From NCBI GenBank assembly GCA_023388175.1, contig JAEWGT010000002.1, positions 62,001 to 126,000 on the forward strand: 64,000 nucleotides of DNA, written 5' to 3'. Below are positions 8,008 through 16,975 of this stretch, piece after piece (positions within the stretch are counted from its first letter, which is position 1; each line of letters opens with the position of its first letter). A model generated the notes under the pieces. That model was given only the letters and a program-made list of their open reading frames with translations, did no database searches and was not told the origin of the DNA. The translations under genes were made by a program, and so were the position numbers. Origin of the DNA: Pseudomonadota bacterium. GTDB lineage: Bacteria; Pseudomonadota; Alphaproteobacteria; Rhizobiales; Devosiaceae.

Positions 8008-8394
8008 ATGCCGCATCTGACGCTTGAATATTCCGCCAATCTGGACGGCCTGGTCAATTTCGATGCGCTGTGCCGGGCCTTGCTCAAGGCCCTGCTCGAC
8101 AGCGGCTTGGTCGAGCCTGGCGCACCCCGCGTTCGGGCCATCCGCTGCGATGCCCATGCCATTGCCGACGGGCTCAAGGAAAACAGCTTCATCGACATGT
8201 CGCTGCGGCTCGGCGCCGGCCGATCCACCGAGGACAAACGTAATCTGGGCGAGGCGCTTATCGCTGCTGCCCGTCCGCTTCTGACTGCCCGGTTCGCTCA
8301 ACCGCACTTCGCCCTGTCGCTTGAAGTGCGCGAGATCGACCCGGAGCTGAGCTGGAAGCTCAACACCATGCATGCGCGCCTGCGCGCCCAATAA
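8008..8394 (+). CDS. hpaF: 5-carboxymethyl-2-hydroxymuconate delta-isomerase
   Basis: This 128-residue tautomerase-superfamily enzyme begins MPHLTLEYSANL, so after methionine removal Pro1 is the catalytic base, as in CHMI. It converts 5-carboxymethyl-2-hydroxymuconate into its 2-oxo isomer in the HPA meta-cleavage pathway. The length matches the family (about 125 residues). A GGAG-type site precedes the ATG. It is the first catabolic gene, directly followed by the dehydrogenase that makes its substrate. Confidence 0.9.
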   Translation: MPHLTLEYSANLDGLVNFDALCRALLKALLDSGLVEPGAPRVRAIRCDAHAIADGLKENSFIDMSLRLGAGRSTEDKRNLGEALIAAARPLLTARFAQPHFALSLEVREIDPELSWKLNTMHARLRAQ

Positions 8395-8406
8395 CGGAGC
8401 ATTGCC

Positions 8407-9924
8407 ATGAGCGATCTCGATACCAATCTCGCCAAGGCCAGGACCTATCTTGCGCGTTTCGCCCAAGACGGCGTGCTCAATCACATCAATGGCAAGGCCA
8501 TGCCGGCTCTCGACGGCACCACATTCGAAAGCCTGTCCCCGGTCGACCTGAAACCCTTGGCACCCGTCGCGCATGGCAAGGCTGCCGATATTGACCTGGC
8601 GGCAAAAGCAGCAAAGGACGCCTTTCCGGCCTGGGCGGCGGTGAGTGGCAAGGCGCGCCGCGCCATCCTCCATCGGATTGCCGACGCCATCGAAGCGCGG
8701 GCGGAAGAGATCGCCTTTGTCGAATGCATGGATACCGGGCAGACGCTGAAATTCATGTCCAAGGCGGCCCTGCGCGGCGCGGAAAACTTCCGCTTCTTCG
8801 CCGACAAGGCACCCGAGGCACGCGACGGCAAATCGCTGCAAGGCCCTGGTCAGATCAACATGACCGCGCGCAATCCCATCGGTCCGGTCGGCATCATCAC
8901 GCCCTGGAACACGCCCTTCATGCTCTCCACATGGAAAATTGCACCGGCGCTGGCGGCTGGTTGCACCCTCGTGCATAAGCCCGCCGAATTCTCGCCGCTG
9001 TCCGCGCGCCTGCTCGTGGAAATTGCCGAGGAGGCCGGCCTGCCGCCCGGCGTCTGGAACCTGGTGAATGGGCTGGGCGAAGACGCCGGCAAGGCGTTGA
9101 CCGAGCACAAGGACATCAAGGCCATCGGCTTTGTCGGCGAGAGCCGCACCGGCTCCATGATCATGAAGCAGGGTGCCGATACGCTCAAGCGCGTCCATTT
9201 CGAACTTGGCGGCAAGAACCCCGTCGTGGTTTTCGCCGATGCCGATCTTGAGCGCGCCGCCGACGCTGCGGCCTTCATGATCTATTCGCTCAATGGCGAA
9301 CGCTGCACGTCCTCTTCCAGGCTTCTGGTCGAAAACAGCATCTATGAACGCTTCACCGCCATGGTCGCCGACCGCGCCAGACGCATCAAAGTCGGTCATC
9401 CCCTCGACCCCGATGCCGTGGTCGGTCCGCTGATCCACCCGGTGCATGAAAAGAAGGTGCTCGACTATATTTCCATCGCCCAGGCGGAGGGCGCGACCCT
9501 TGCCGCAGGCGGCACCCGGCACGAAGGTCCGGGCGGCGGATGCTACGTCAAACCGACGCTTTTCACCGACGTGCGCAACACCATGCGCATTGCGCAGGAG
9601 GAAGTGTTCGGCCCGGTACTGTCGGCTATTCCCTTCAAGGATGAGGCCGATGCGCTCGCCATCGCCAATGACGTGCAATATGGCCTCGCCGGCTATCTCT
9701 GGACCAATGATGTCACCCGGGCCTTCCGCTTTTCGGATGGACTTCAGGCTGGCATGGTCTGGGTCAATTCTGAAAATTCCCGTCACTTGCCGACACCCTT
9801 TGGTGGTGTGAAGAGTTCCGGTATCGGCCGCGATGGTGGTGACTGGTCCTTCGATTTCTACATGGAAACCAAGAACGTCGCCTTCGCCACCGCGGCCCAT
9901 ACGATCACGCAATTGGCGAGGTGA
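8407..9924 (+). CDS. hpaE: 5-carboxymethyl-2-hydroxymuconate semialdehyde dehydrogenase
   Basis: This 505-residue NAD-dependent aldehyde dehydrogenase has the proton-abstracting Glu in FELGGKNPVVVF and the nucleophilic Cys in LNGERCTSSSR, plus the Rossmann motif GFVGESRTGSMI. Length and context (hpaF before it, hpaG/H/I after) match HpaE/HpcC, which oxidises the ring-cleavage product of homoprotocatechuate. It starts 12 bases after hpaF. The family is certain; substrate assignment rests on the cluster. Confidence 0.9.
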   Translation: MSDLDTNLAKARTYLARFAQDGVLNHINGKAMPALDGTTFESLSPVDLKPLAPVAHGKAADIDLAAKAAKDAFPAWAAVSGKARRAILHRIADAIEARAEEIAFVECMDTGQTLKFMSKAALRGAENFRFFADKAPEARDGKSLQGPGQINMTARNPIGPVGIITPWNTPFMLSTWKIAPALAAGCTLVHKPAEFSPLSARLLVEIAEEAGLPPGVWNLVNGLGEDAGKALTEHKDIKAIGFVGESRTGSMIMKQGADTLKRVHFELGGKNPVVVFADADLERAADAAAFMIYSLNGERCTSSSRLLVENSIYERFTAMVADRARRIKVGHPLDPDAVVGPLIHPVHEKKVLDYISIAQAEGATLAAGGTRHEGPGGGCYVKPTLFTDVRNTMRIAQEEVFGPVLSAIPFKDEADALAIANDVQYGLAGYLWTNDVTRAFRFSDGLQAGMVWVNSENSRHLPTPFGGVKSSGIGRDGGDWSFDFYMETKNVAFATAAHTITQLAR

Positions 9925-9928
9925 CGAC

Positions 9929-11392
9929 ATGGTGCCCAATCTCAAGGACAAATCCCTGCTGCGGCAGGCGGCCTATGTGGCTGGCGAATGGATCGCGGCA
10001 GAGGGCGATAAAGCCATTGCCGTGACCAATCCCGCCACCGGCGAAATCATCGGCCATGTGCCCGATCTCGGCGCCGACGCGACCCGCCGCGCCATCGAAG
10101 CCGCCGAGACAGCCCGCAAGGACTGGGCGGCCCGCACCGCGAAGCAGCGGTCTGACCTGTTGCGCGCCTGGTTCGATCTGATGATCGAACACCGGGACGA
10201 CCTCGGGGCCATCCTCACGGCCGAGCAGGGCAAGCCGCTGGCCGAAGCCAAGGGCGAGATCACCTATGGCGCCAGCTTCATCGAATGGTTTGCCGAGGAA
10301 GCCCGCCGCATCAATGGCGACATCATTCCCGGCCATCAGCCCGACAAGCGCATCATGGTGCTGAAACAGCCCATCGGTGTCGTCGCGGCGATCACCCCGT
10401 GGAATTTCCCCAATGCCATGATCACCCGCAAGGCCGGCCCTGCTCTGGCGGCGGGCTGCGCCATGGTGCTGAAGCCCGCCAGCCAGACCCCGTTCTCGGC
10501 CATTGCCTTGGCCGTCCTTGCGGAACGCGCCGGACTGCCGGCTGGTCTCTTCAGTGTCGTCACCGGCTCGGCGCGTGCCATTGGCGGCGAGATGACATCC
10601 AATCCGCTGGTGCGCAAACTGACCTTTACCGGCTCCACCGAAGTGGGCGCCGAGCTTTACAAGCAATGCGCGCCCACCATCAAGAAACTGGGGCTCGAAC
10701 TGGGCGGCAATGCGCCCTTCATCGTCTTCGAGGACGCCGATCTCGATGCGGCTGTCGAAGGCGCGCTGATCGCCAAGTTCCGCAATAATGGCCAAACCTG
10801 TGTCTGCGCCAATCGCCTCTATGTGCAGGACGGCGTCTATGATGCCTTTGCCGAAAAGCTCGCCAAGGCCGTGTCCGGCCTGCGCACCGGCAATGGCTTT
10901 GACGAGGGCGTGGTGCTGGGGCCGCTGATCGATGACAAGGCGGTGGCCAAAGTCGAGGAACACATTGCCGACGCGCTGGACAAGGGCGGCGCTGTGCTGA
11001 CCGGCGGCAGGCGTCACCAACTGGGCGGCACCTTTTTCGAGCCGACTGTCCTGACCGGCGTCACGCCTGCAATGGCCGTGGCCCGCGAGGAAACCTTTGG
11101 CCCCGTCGCGCCGCTCTTCCGCTTCACGGACGAGGCCGATGTGATCGCACAGGCCAATGACACCGAGTTCGGCCTGGCCTCCTATTTCTACGCCCGCGAC
11201 CTGTCGCGCGTCTGGCGCGTTGCCGAAGCGCTCGAATACGGCATGGTCGGGGTCAATACCGGCCTCATTTCCACGGCCGAAGCCCCGTTTGGCGGCGTCA
11301 AATCGTCGGGCCTCGGTCGCGAAGGCTCCCGCTACGGCATCGAGGAATTCACCGAGATCAAATATGTCTGCCTCGGCGGCATAGGAGCCTGA
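9929..11392 (+). CDS. gabD: Succinate-semialdehyde dehydrogenase (GabD-like)
   Basis: This 487-residue aldehyde dehydrogenase resembles GabD: AEQGKPLAEAKGEI, the cofactor motif FTGSTEVGAEL, Glu in LGLELGGNAPFIVF and the catalytic Cys in NNGQTCVCANR. Succinic semialdehyde is the end product, with pyruvate, of HpaI, so this enzyme would feed the pathway into the TCA cycle as succinate. The ATG at 9929 lies four bases after the hpaE stop. Cofactor preference (NAD or NADP) cannot be read with certainty. Confidence 0.85.
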   Translation: MVPNLKDKSLLRQAAYVAGEWIAAEGDKAIAVTNPATGEIIGHVPDLGADATRRAIEAAETARKDWAARTAKQRSDLLRAWFDLMIEHRDDLGAILTAEQGKPLAEAKGEITYGASFIEWFAEEARRINGDIIPGHQPDKRIMVLKQPIGVVAAITPWNFPNAMITRKAGPALAAGCAMVLKPASQTPFSAIALAVLAERAGLPAGLFSVVTGSARAIGGEMTSNPLVRKLTFTGSTEVGAELYKQCAPTIKKLGLELGGNAPFIVFEDADLDAAVEGALIAKFRNNGQTCVCANRLYVQDGVYDAFAEKLAKAVSGLRTGNGFDEGVVLGPLIDDKAVAKVEEHIADALDKGGAVLTGGRRHQLGGTFFEPTVLTGVTPAMAVAREETFGPVAPLFRFTDEADVIAQANDTEFGLASYFYARDLSRVWRVAEALEYGMVGVNTGLISTAEAPFGGVKSSGLGREGSRYGIEEFTEIKYVCLGGIGA

Positions 11393-11394
11393 AC

Positions 11395-12273
11395 ATGACC
11401 ACACTCCCCCGCCTTGCGACTGTTTTCGCAGCAGGCGCCACCCGCTATGGCCTTGTGCTGGACAATGGGTTTGTCGATCTGTCCGCGCGTCACGGTCAGG
11501 TCTGGCCAAGTCTGAAAGCGGCGATCGCTGATCACGCTTTGCAAAAACTCGCTGATGCCGGGGCAGGCCGCGCTATCGATTTCGCGCTGGACGAGATCAC
11601 CTATGCCATCCCCGTGCCGGATGCCGAAAAGATCATCTGCGTCGGCGTCAATTATCCCGACCGCAATGAAGAATATAAGGACGGTCAGGCCGCCCCGCCC
11701 AATCCGTCGCTCTTCCCCCGCTTTGCCCGCTCCTTTGTCGGCCACGGCGTGCCGCTCAATCGTCCCCCTGAATCCCCGCAACTCGATTACGAGGGCGAAG
11801 TGGTCATCGTCATCGGCAAAGGTGGCCGCCGCATTGCCGAGGCCAATGCACTCGACCACATCGCCGCGCTGACCCTGTGCAATGAAGGCACGATCCGCGA
11901 CTGGGTCCGCCACGCCAAATTCAACGTCACGCAGGGCAAGAATTTCGATGCCACCGGCTCCATCGGCCCCTGGCTGGTACCCTATAGTGACGAAAGCCAG
12001 GTGGCCGATATCGCGCTGCAAGCCCGCGTCAATGGCGAAATGCGCCAGTCCGACCGCACCGGGCGGATGATCTTCCCCTTCCGCAAGCTCATCGCCTATA
12101 TCTCCACCTTCACCACCCTTGTTCCCGGCGATGTCATCGTCACCGGCACCCCGATCGGTGCTGGCGCCCGCTTCGAGCCACCCATCTGGCTGAAGCCTGG
12201 CGATGTGGTCGAGGTCGAGGCTGAGGGCATCGGCATTTTGCGCAACCCTGTTGCCGACGAGGTCGTGTCATGA
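11395..12273 (+). CDS. hpaG: HpaG-type decarboxylase/isomerase (FAH-fold)
   Basis: This 292-residue protein has a fumarylacetoacetate hydrolase fold over its C-terminal two thirds: ICVGVNY, the metal-binding YEGEVVIVIGKGGR, FDATGSIGPWLV and DVIVTGTPIGAGARF. In E. coli HpaG is a fusion of two such units with decarboxylase and isomerase activity; here only one unit is present, with a ~75-residue N-terminal lead. It may do both reactions or only the decarboxylation. It overlaps the hpaH start by four bases (ATGA). Confidence 0.8.
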   Translation: MTTLPRLATVFAAGATRYGLVLDNGFVDLSARHGQVWPSLKAAIADHALQKLADAGAGRAIDFALDEITYAIPVPDAEKIICVGVNYPDRNEEYKDGQAAPPNPSLFPRFARSFVGHGVPLNRPPESPQLDYEGEVVIVIGKGGRRIAEANALDHIAALTLCNEGTIRDWVRHAKFNVTQGKNFDATGSIGPWLVPYSDESQVADIALQARVNGEMRQSDRTGRMIFPFRKLIAYISTFTTLVPGDVIVTGTPIGAGARFEPPIWLKPGDVVEVEAEGIGILRNPVADEVVS

Positions 12274-13076
12274 GCCTTTCCGCAGAGCAGGTCCGCGACC
12301 TTGCAGCAAAGCTGTTCGAGGCCGAACAGACCCGCATCCAGACCCCTGTGCTCAGCCAGGACCATCCCGACGCCGATATGGACGACGCCTATGCGGTTCA
12401 GGCCGAGTTGATCCGGCTCAAGCTGGCAGCAGGCCGGGTGGCCAGAGGGTGGAAGATCGGCCTCACTTCCAAGGCCATGCAATATGCGCTCAATATCGAC
12501 ATTCCGGACTCCGGCGTGCTTCTCGATGATATGTTCTTCCCCGACAGCGCCACCATCCCGCCCGATCGTTTCATCCAGCCCCGCGTGGAGGCCGAAATCG
12601 CCTTTGTGATGAAGGCCCCGCTGACAGGGTCGAATGTCACGATAACCGACGTGCTCAATGCCACCGACTATGTCGTGCCCTCGCTCGAAATCCTCGATAC
12701 CCGCGTGCAGCGGCTCGACAAGGTGACGGGCAAGGCGCGCACCATCTTCGACACCATTGCCGATAACGCCGCCAATGCCGGCATTGTCACCGGCGGCCGC
12801 CCCATGCGTCCCGACGCCGTCGATCTCCGCTGGATCGGCGCGATTGTTTCACGCAACGGCCAGGTCGAGGAAACAGGACTGGGCGCAGGCGTGCTCAACC
12901 ACCCTGCTGCCGGAGTGGCATGGCTGGCCAACAGGCTTTCGTTCTATGGCGGTGCCATCCGGGCCGGCGAAACTGTCCTGTCCGGCTCCTTCATTCGTCC
13001 TGTCGAAGCGCGCCATGGCGACACGATCATCGCCGATTTCGGTCCCATGGGCACCGTTTCGGTATTTTTTGAATAG
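12270..13076 (+). CDS. hpaH: 2-oxo-hept-4-ene-1,7-dioate hydratase
   Basis: This 268-residue protein belongs to the MhpD/HpaH hydratase family: GWKIGLTSKAMQYALNIDIPDSGVLLDDMFF, then VEAEIAFVM with metal-ligand acidic residues, and the C-terminal GETVLSGSFIRPV. It adds water to the linear dienoate formed by HpaG, giving the HpaI substrate. Length matches E. coli HpaH (267 residues). It is translationally coupled to hpaG and followed seven bases later by hpaI. Confidence 0.9.
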   Translation: MSLSAEQVRDLAAKLFEAEQTRIQTPVLSQDHPDADMDDAYAVQAELIRLKLAAGRVARGWKIGLTSKAMQYALNIDIPDSGVLLDDMFFPDSATIPPDRFIQPRVEAEIAFVMKAPLTGSNVTITDVLNATDYVVPSLEILDTRVQRLDKVTGKARTIFDTIADNAANAGIVTGGRPMRPDAVDLRWIGAIVSRNGQVEETGLGAGVLNHPAAGVAWLANRLSFYGGAIRAGETVLSGSFIRPVEARHGDTIIADFGPMGTVSVFFE

Positions 13077-13083
13077 GTCATTC

Positions 13084-13884
13084 ATGCCCGCAGCAATCAA
13101 CCGGTTCAAAACGGCCCTCGCGGAACGTCGCCTGCAACTCGGCCTCTGGCTCGGCCTCGCCAATGAAACCACGGCCGAACTTTGCGCTGGCGCGGGCTTT
13201 GACTGGCTTCTGGTCGATGGCGAGCATGGCCCATTCGACATCCCCACAATCGCTGCACAATTGCGGGCGATTGCCGGCTCAGCCAGCCATGCGATTGTCC
13301 GCCCCCCGATCGGTGACGCCTGGATCATCAAGCAATTGCTCGATATCGGCGCCCAGAGCCTGCTCGTGCCGATGGTGGAAAGCGCCGAACAGGCGCAGCA
13401 ACTGGTCAGCGCCACCCGCTATCCCCCCCACGGCATTCGCGGCGTGGGCGCGGCACTGGCCCGTGCGAGTGGCTACAATCGTGTCGGCGACTACCTGACC
13501 ACGGCCAACGACCAGATCTGCCTTCTCCTTCAGGTCGAAACGCTGAAAGGCCTGTCCGGCATCGAGGCCATCGCCGGTGTCGAGGGTGTGGACGGCATCT
13601 TCATCGGCCCGTCGGATCTCGCCGCCGATATGGGCCACCTGGGCAATCCCGGCCACCCCGATGTGCAGGAAGCGGTGCGGTCCGGCCTTGAGCGTATCAT
13701 CCAATCGGGCCGCGCCGCCGGCATCCTGACCGCCGACGAGAAACTTGCACATAGCTATATTGACCAGGGCGCCACCTTCGTTGCGGTCGGCACCGACGTG
13801 ACGTTGCTCAGCCGGGCAACGGCCGAGCTGGCAGCGCGGTTCAGGGATAACCCGCAAGACGGCGCGCCAAGCCAGGGTTACTAA
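13084..13884 (+). CDS. hpaI: 4-hydroxy-2-oxoheptane-1,7-dioate aldolase
   Basis: This 266-residue class II aldolase of the HpcH/HpaI family shows VDGEHGPFD with the conserved Glu/His, the metal-binding Glu in LLLQVETLKGL and Asp in FIGPSDLAADMG. It splits the hydroxy-oxo diacid into pyruvate and succinic semialdehyde, the latter being the substrate of the dehydrogenase encoded upstream. It is the last gene of the operon and ends 32 bases from the convergent deacetylase gene; no clear T-rich terminator is visible between them. Confidence 0.9.
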   Translation: MPAAINRFKTALAERRLQLGLWLGLANETTAELCAGAGFDWLLVDGEHGPFDIPTIAAQLRAIAGSASHAIVRPPIGDAWIIKQLLDIGAQSLLVPMVESAEQAQQLVSATRYPPHGIRGVGAALARASGYNRVGDYLTTANDQICLLLQVETLKGLSGIEAIAGVEGVDGIFIGPSDLAADMGHLGNPGHPDVQEAVRSGLERIIQSGRAAGILTADEKLAHSYIDQGATFVAVGTDVTLLSRATAELAARFRDNPQDGAPSQGY

Positions 13885-13916
13885 GGCGCCCTGTCCATAT
13901 GGCAGGCCAACACGGT

Positions 13917-14621
13917 TCAAGAGGCGTGCGGCTCGGGCCCAGCGCTTTCCCGGTTAACGACCGGCCTGACCCTGGGTGCCTTCGGGAGAAGATCGCGGAT
14001 GTCGACAAAGGGGAATATCGGATCGAAGCGATAGGCCTCGGCATGGTCGCCATCCGGCGCATTAGCCTGGCTGGCGCGGAAGGCCGAGAGCCGGCGCGAC
14101 GCGGTCACGAAACGTTCGGGGTCCTGCGATGCGTGGCAGCGAATGGCGCGGTCCTTGGCCTCGACATGGTCAGTGATATCGACATAGTGCGTTGGCGCAA
14201 AGCCCACGCCGCGCAGGGTATCGCAATAAACGACCGGCGCGGCAAATGAGGCAGCGATGCGCACGCCTTCGCTCAGGGCCCGGTGGTCGCCATGATAGTC
14301 GTTGGCGGCGTGGGTGACGATGAAGTCGGGCGCCGTTGCCGCTATCACCGCCTTGAGGCCCCTCAACAGGGCCAGGTCGGCCAGCAATTCGCCATCAGCC
14401 AGTTCGAGCAGGTGCAGCCTGGCACCCAGGAGATCGGCCGCAGCTTGCGCCTCGGCCTTTCTTTGCGCGCTCAGTGCGGCAGGATCGCCCTTGCCGCCCC
14501 GCGCGCCATCCGTGGCGATGACATAGTCGATCCTGTCGCCCCGCGCCGCACAGCTGGCGAGCAGGCCGAACATGAAGATCTCGATGTCGTCGGGATGGGC
14601 GCCGATGGCAAGGACGTTCAT
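13917..14621 (-). CDS. PIG-L/LmbE-family N-acetyl-sugar deacetylase
   Basis: This 234-residue cytoplasmic protein begins MNVLAIGAHPDDIE, the family's first zinc site (AHPDD), and has the second site in AANDYHGDHRALSEG. PIG-L enzymes deacetylate N-acetylglucosaminyl conjugates (MshB, BshB and GPI precursors are known members). It is the last gene of the leftward LacI-controlled operon, three bases after a GH63-type glycosidase and behind a sugar ABC transporter, so an imported acetylated glycoside is a plausible substrate. The substrate is inferred only. Confidence 0.85.
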   Translation of the reverse strand: MNVLAIGAHPDDIEIFMFGLLASCAARGDRIDYVIATDGARGGKGDPAALSAQRKAEAQAAADLLGARLHLLELADGELLADLALLRGLKAVIAATAPDFIVTHAANDYHGDHRALSEGVRIAASFAAPVVYCDTLRGVGFAPTHYVDITDHVEAKDRAIRCHASQDPERFVTASRRLSAFRASQANAPDGDHAEAYRFDPIFPFVDIRDLLPKAPRVRPVVNRESAGPEPHAS

Positions 14622-14624
14622 CAG

Positions 14625-15896
14625 TTACTTGTCCAGGAATTCCAGGACCATGGCCGCGGTCCAGGTGAAGCGTCCACCGCCGCAAGGCTCGGCGGTGATC
14701 GGATCATAATACTCGGCAAACCCGGAATGGGTAATGAGCTCGAGACTGGAGCGGGTAATGTGCTGGGCAACCTCGGCCTCACCAATCGCGGCCAGGCCAT
14801 CGGCAATCATGTAATTGGTCACCAGCCAGACCGGACCGCGCCAGTAGCGCTTGGCCTCGAAGCGCGGGTCGGACGGGTCCTGGGATGGGACGATGAATTT
14901 CACCTTGCCGGACCATTCTTCGATCGTGCGGGCGATCCGTGCCGCTCGTTCGGGCGGAATGGCGGCAAAGGCCGGCAGCAGCCCACCGATCGACGCGCTG
15001 TCGATCAATTCGCCGGTCGTGCGATCCTTGCAGAGATAGAGACCGTGGCTGTCGCTCCAGAGCGTGTCGAGTGCGGCAATGCCCCTGGTCGCCCGCGCGC
15101 GATTGGTGGCGGCGAAATCGGACTCACCCAGCGTTTCAGCCAGATCCGCCAGGTCGGCGCAGGAGCGGATGAGGATGGCGTTGAAGCCGGGATCGATCAC
15201 CTGGAAGGGCGAGGCATCGTGCAGCTTGGCATTGTCCCAGCCCAGCGAGCGGAATTTTTCCACCAGCCAGAGGTAGCGGTCATATTGCGCCTTGGTGGGG
15301 CGGTGCGCCGGGTCGGCGTGCTGGGTGTCGCGGCGCGTATAGGGGGCAATGCCTTCGGTGGGCACGCGCTCGAAAGCCTCGTCCCAGTCCACCGAATTGT
15401 CCCGGCCCGCTTCCCAGGGATGGAGAATGGCGACCAGCCCTTCGGCCTCGGGGTCGCGATGGCGGTAGAACCAGTCGTGCCACTTGTCGATCTTGGGCAG
15501 CAGCAGCCGCGCTTTTTCTTCAGCCAGAGCCCGATCCCTGGCGCGTTCGAACAGGCGCTTGACCGCGAAGCCGGCCACCGCCGGCTGGGTGATGCCCGAT
15601 GTCGGCGTCGGGCGCTTGGTGTCCCAGACATTGGGGCCGGGGAAATAGCCGTCCGAATAGACGTGGAAGACGATGTGCGGCACCATGCCGTCGGGCCATT
15701 GATGCTCGAACAGGGTCTCGATTTCCTGCCAGGCGCGGGCCTCGTCGAAATGGGCCTGACCCAAGGCCGTGAGGCAGGAATCCCAGTTCCACTGGAACGG
15801 ATATAGACCCTTGGTGGGGACGGTATAGGTACCCTTGTCGTTCTCCTTGAGGACGTCGATGGCAAGGCTATGCAGGGCGGCAGTATCGGCGGTCAT
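14625..15896 (-). CDS. GH63-type alpha-glycosidase (glucosylglycerate hydrolase-like)
   Basis: This 423-residue (alpha/alpha)6-barrel glycosidase shows the GH63 hallmarks FQWNWDS near residue 36, HEWPDG-like HQWPDGMVPHIVF, HPWEAGRDNSVDWD, YWRGPVWLVTNYM and the C-terminal GGGRFTWTAAM. Its short length resembles bacterial mannosylglycerate/glucosylglycerate hydrolases rather than long eukaryotic glucosidases. No signal peptide is visible, so it acts on imported substrate. ATG at 15896 is chosen; an in-frame TTG at 15920 is possible but has no better ribosome site. It lies between the ABC ATPase (30 bases upstream) and the PIG-L gene. Exact substrate unknown. Confidence 0.8.
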   Translation of the reverse strand: MTADTAALHSLAIDVLKENDKGTYTVPTKGLYPFQWNWDSCLTALGQAHFDEARAWQEIETLFEHQWPDGMVPHIVFHVYSDGYFPGPNVWDTKRPTPTSGITQPAVAGFAVKRLFERARDRALAEEKARLLLPKIDKWHDWFYRHRDPEAEGLVAILHPWEAGRDNSVDWDEAFERVPTEGIAPYTRRDTQHADPAHRPTKAQYDRYLWLVEKFRSLGWDNAKLHDASPFQVIDPGFNAILIRSCADLADLAETLGESDFAATNRARATRGIAALDTLWSDSHGLYLCKDRTTGELIDSASIGGLLPAFAAIPPERAARIARTIEEWSGKVKFIVPSQDPSDPRFEAKRYWRGPVWLVTNYMIADGLAAIGEAEVAQHITRSSLELITHSGFAEYYDPITAEPCGGGRFTWTAAMVLEFLDK

Positions 15897-15926
15897 GAAA
15901 AGGCTTTCGGGATTAGGCAAGAAGGG

Positions 15927-16964
15927 TCAGACGGCGAGCGTGGTTTCGGGATCGAACCAGCGGATGCGGTCGGGCTTGGGGGCGAGGCGCAATTGATCGC
16001 CGGGCGCCACCTTGAGGTCGCTGTCGAGCACGGCGCGGAACAGCTTTCCATCCACCTCGGTCGTCACCAGCGTGTGGGCGCCGAGCGGCTCGATGACGCG
16101 CGCGGTGGCGGCAAAGCCGTCGGGCGCGAGCTCCACGTCCTCGGGGCGGATGGCGAAGTCGAGCGCGTCGCCAGCTGCGGGGCCGGCAATGTCGAGTCCG
16201 GCCACCTGGAACTGGCCATTGGCGCCGCGCCTGGCAGGCAGGAAGTTCATCGGCGGATTGCCGATGAAGCTGCCCACGAAGCGCGCCGCGGGATTGCGAT
16301 AGACCTCCACCGGGCTCGCTGCCTGGACGATCTTGCCGCCATTCATCACCGAGATGCGGTCAGCCAGCGACATGGCCTCGACCTGGTCATGGGTCACATA
16401 GATTGTCGTGGTCTTGCTGTCGGCCAGCACGCCCTTGAGTTCGGCGCGCATTTCGAGGCGCAGCAGCGCATCGAGATTGGAGAGCGGCTCGTCCATCAGG
16501 ATCACGTCAGGCTCCATCGCGAGGGCGCGGGCCACGGCGACGCGCTGGCGCTGGCCGCCCGAAAGCTGGCCGGAATAGCGCTTGAGAAGCTGTTCGATAT
16601 GCATCAGCTCGGCCGTGCGATTGACGCGCCGGTCGATCTCGGCCTGCGGCAGCTTCTTCATGCGCAGCCCGAAGGCGATGTTCTCGAACACGGTGAGATG
16701 CGGGAAGACCGCGTAGTTCTGGAACACCATGGCGATGCCGCGCTCGCGCGGGGGCAGGTGATCGACACGCTTGCCGCCGATCCACACCTCGCCCTGGCTG
16801 GGCGTTTCAAGCCCGGCAATGATGCGCAACAGGGTGGTCTTGCCGCAACCCGAGGCGCCGAGCAGCACCATGAATTCCTGGTCCGTGATGGTCAGGTCGA
16901 TCGAGTGCAGGGCGGTAAAGCCGCCGAAACGCTTGGCGACATTCTTGATAACAATTTCAGCCAT
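15927..16964 (-). CDS. Sugar ABC transporter ATPase (MalK/UgpC type)
   Basis: This 345-residue protein has an N-terminal nucleotide-binding domain with Walker A GASGCGKTT, Q-loop, signature LSGGQRQR, Walker B VILMDEPLSNLD and H-loop VTHDQVEA, then a C-terminal TOBE/OB region from ~240. It starts at the ATG at 16964 with an AGGAG site nearby; the frame stays open far upstream, but that stretch is the shadow of the permease gene. It powers the two upstream permeases. Confidence 0.92.
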   Translation of the reverse strand: MAEIVIKNVAKRFGGFTALHSIDLTITDQEFMVLLGASGCGKTTLLRIIAGLETPSQGEVWIGGKRVDHLPPRERGIAMVFQNYAVFPHLTVFENIAFGLRMKKLPQAEIDRRVNRTAELMHIEQLLKRYSGQLSGGQRQRVAVARALAMEPDVILMDEPLSNLDALLRLEMRAELKGVLADSKTTTIYVTHDQVEAMSLADRISVMNGGKIVQAASPVEVYRNPAARFVGSFIGNPPMNFLPARRGANGQFQVAGLDIAGPAAGDALDFAIRPEDVELAPDGFAATARVIEPLGAHTLVTTEVDGKLFRAVLDSDLKVAPGDQLRLAPKPDRIRWFDPETTLAV

Positions 16965-16975
16965 GGATGAGCTCC

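Noticed and set aside
7816..9951. 711-codon minus-strand frame across hpaF and hpaE
   Set aside because: Antisense to two clear enzymes; no recognisable motif or ribosome site.
14283..15806. 507-codon plus-strand frame opposite the GH63 and PIG-L genes
   Set aside because: Both minus-strand genes carry clear catalytic motifs; the plus frame has none.
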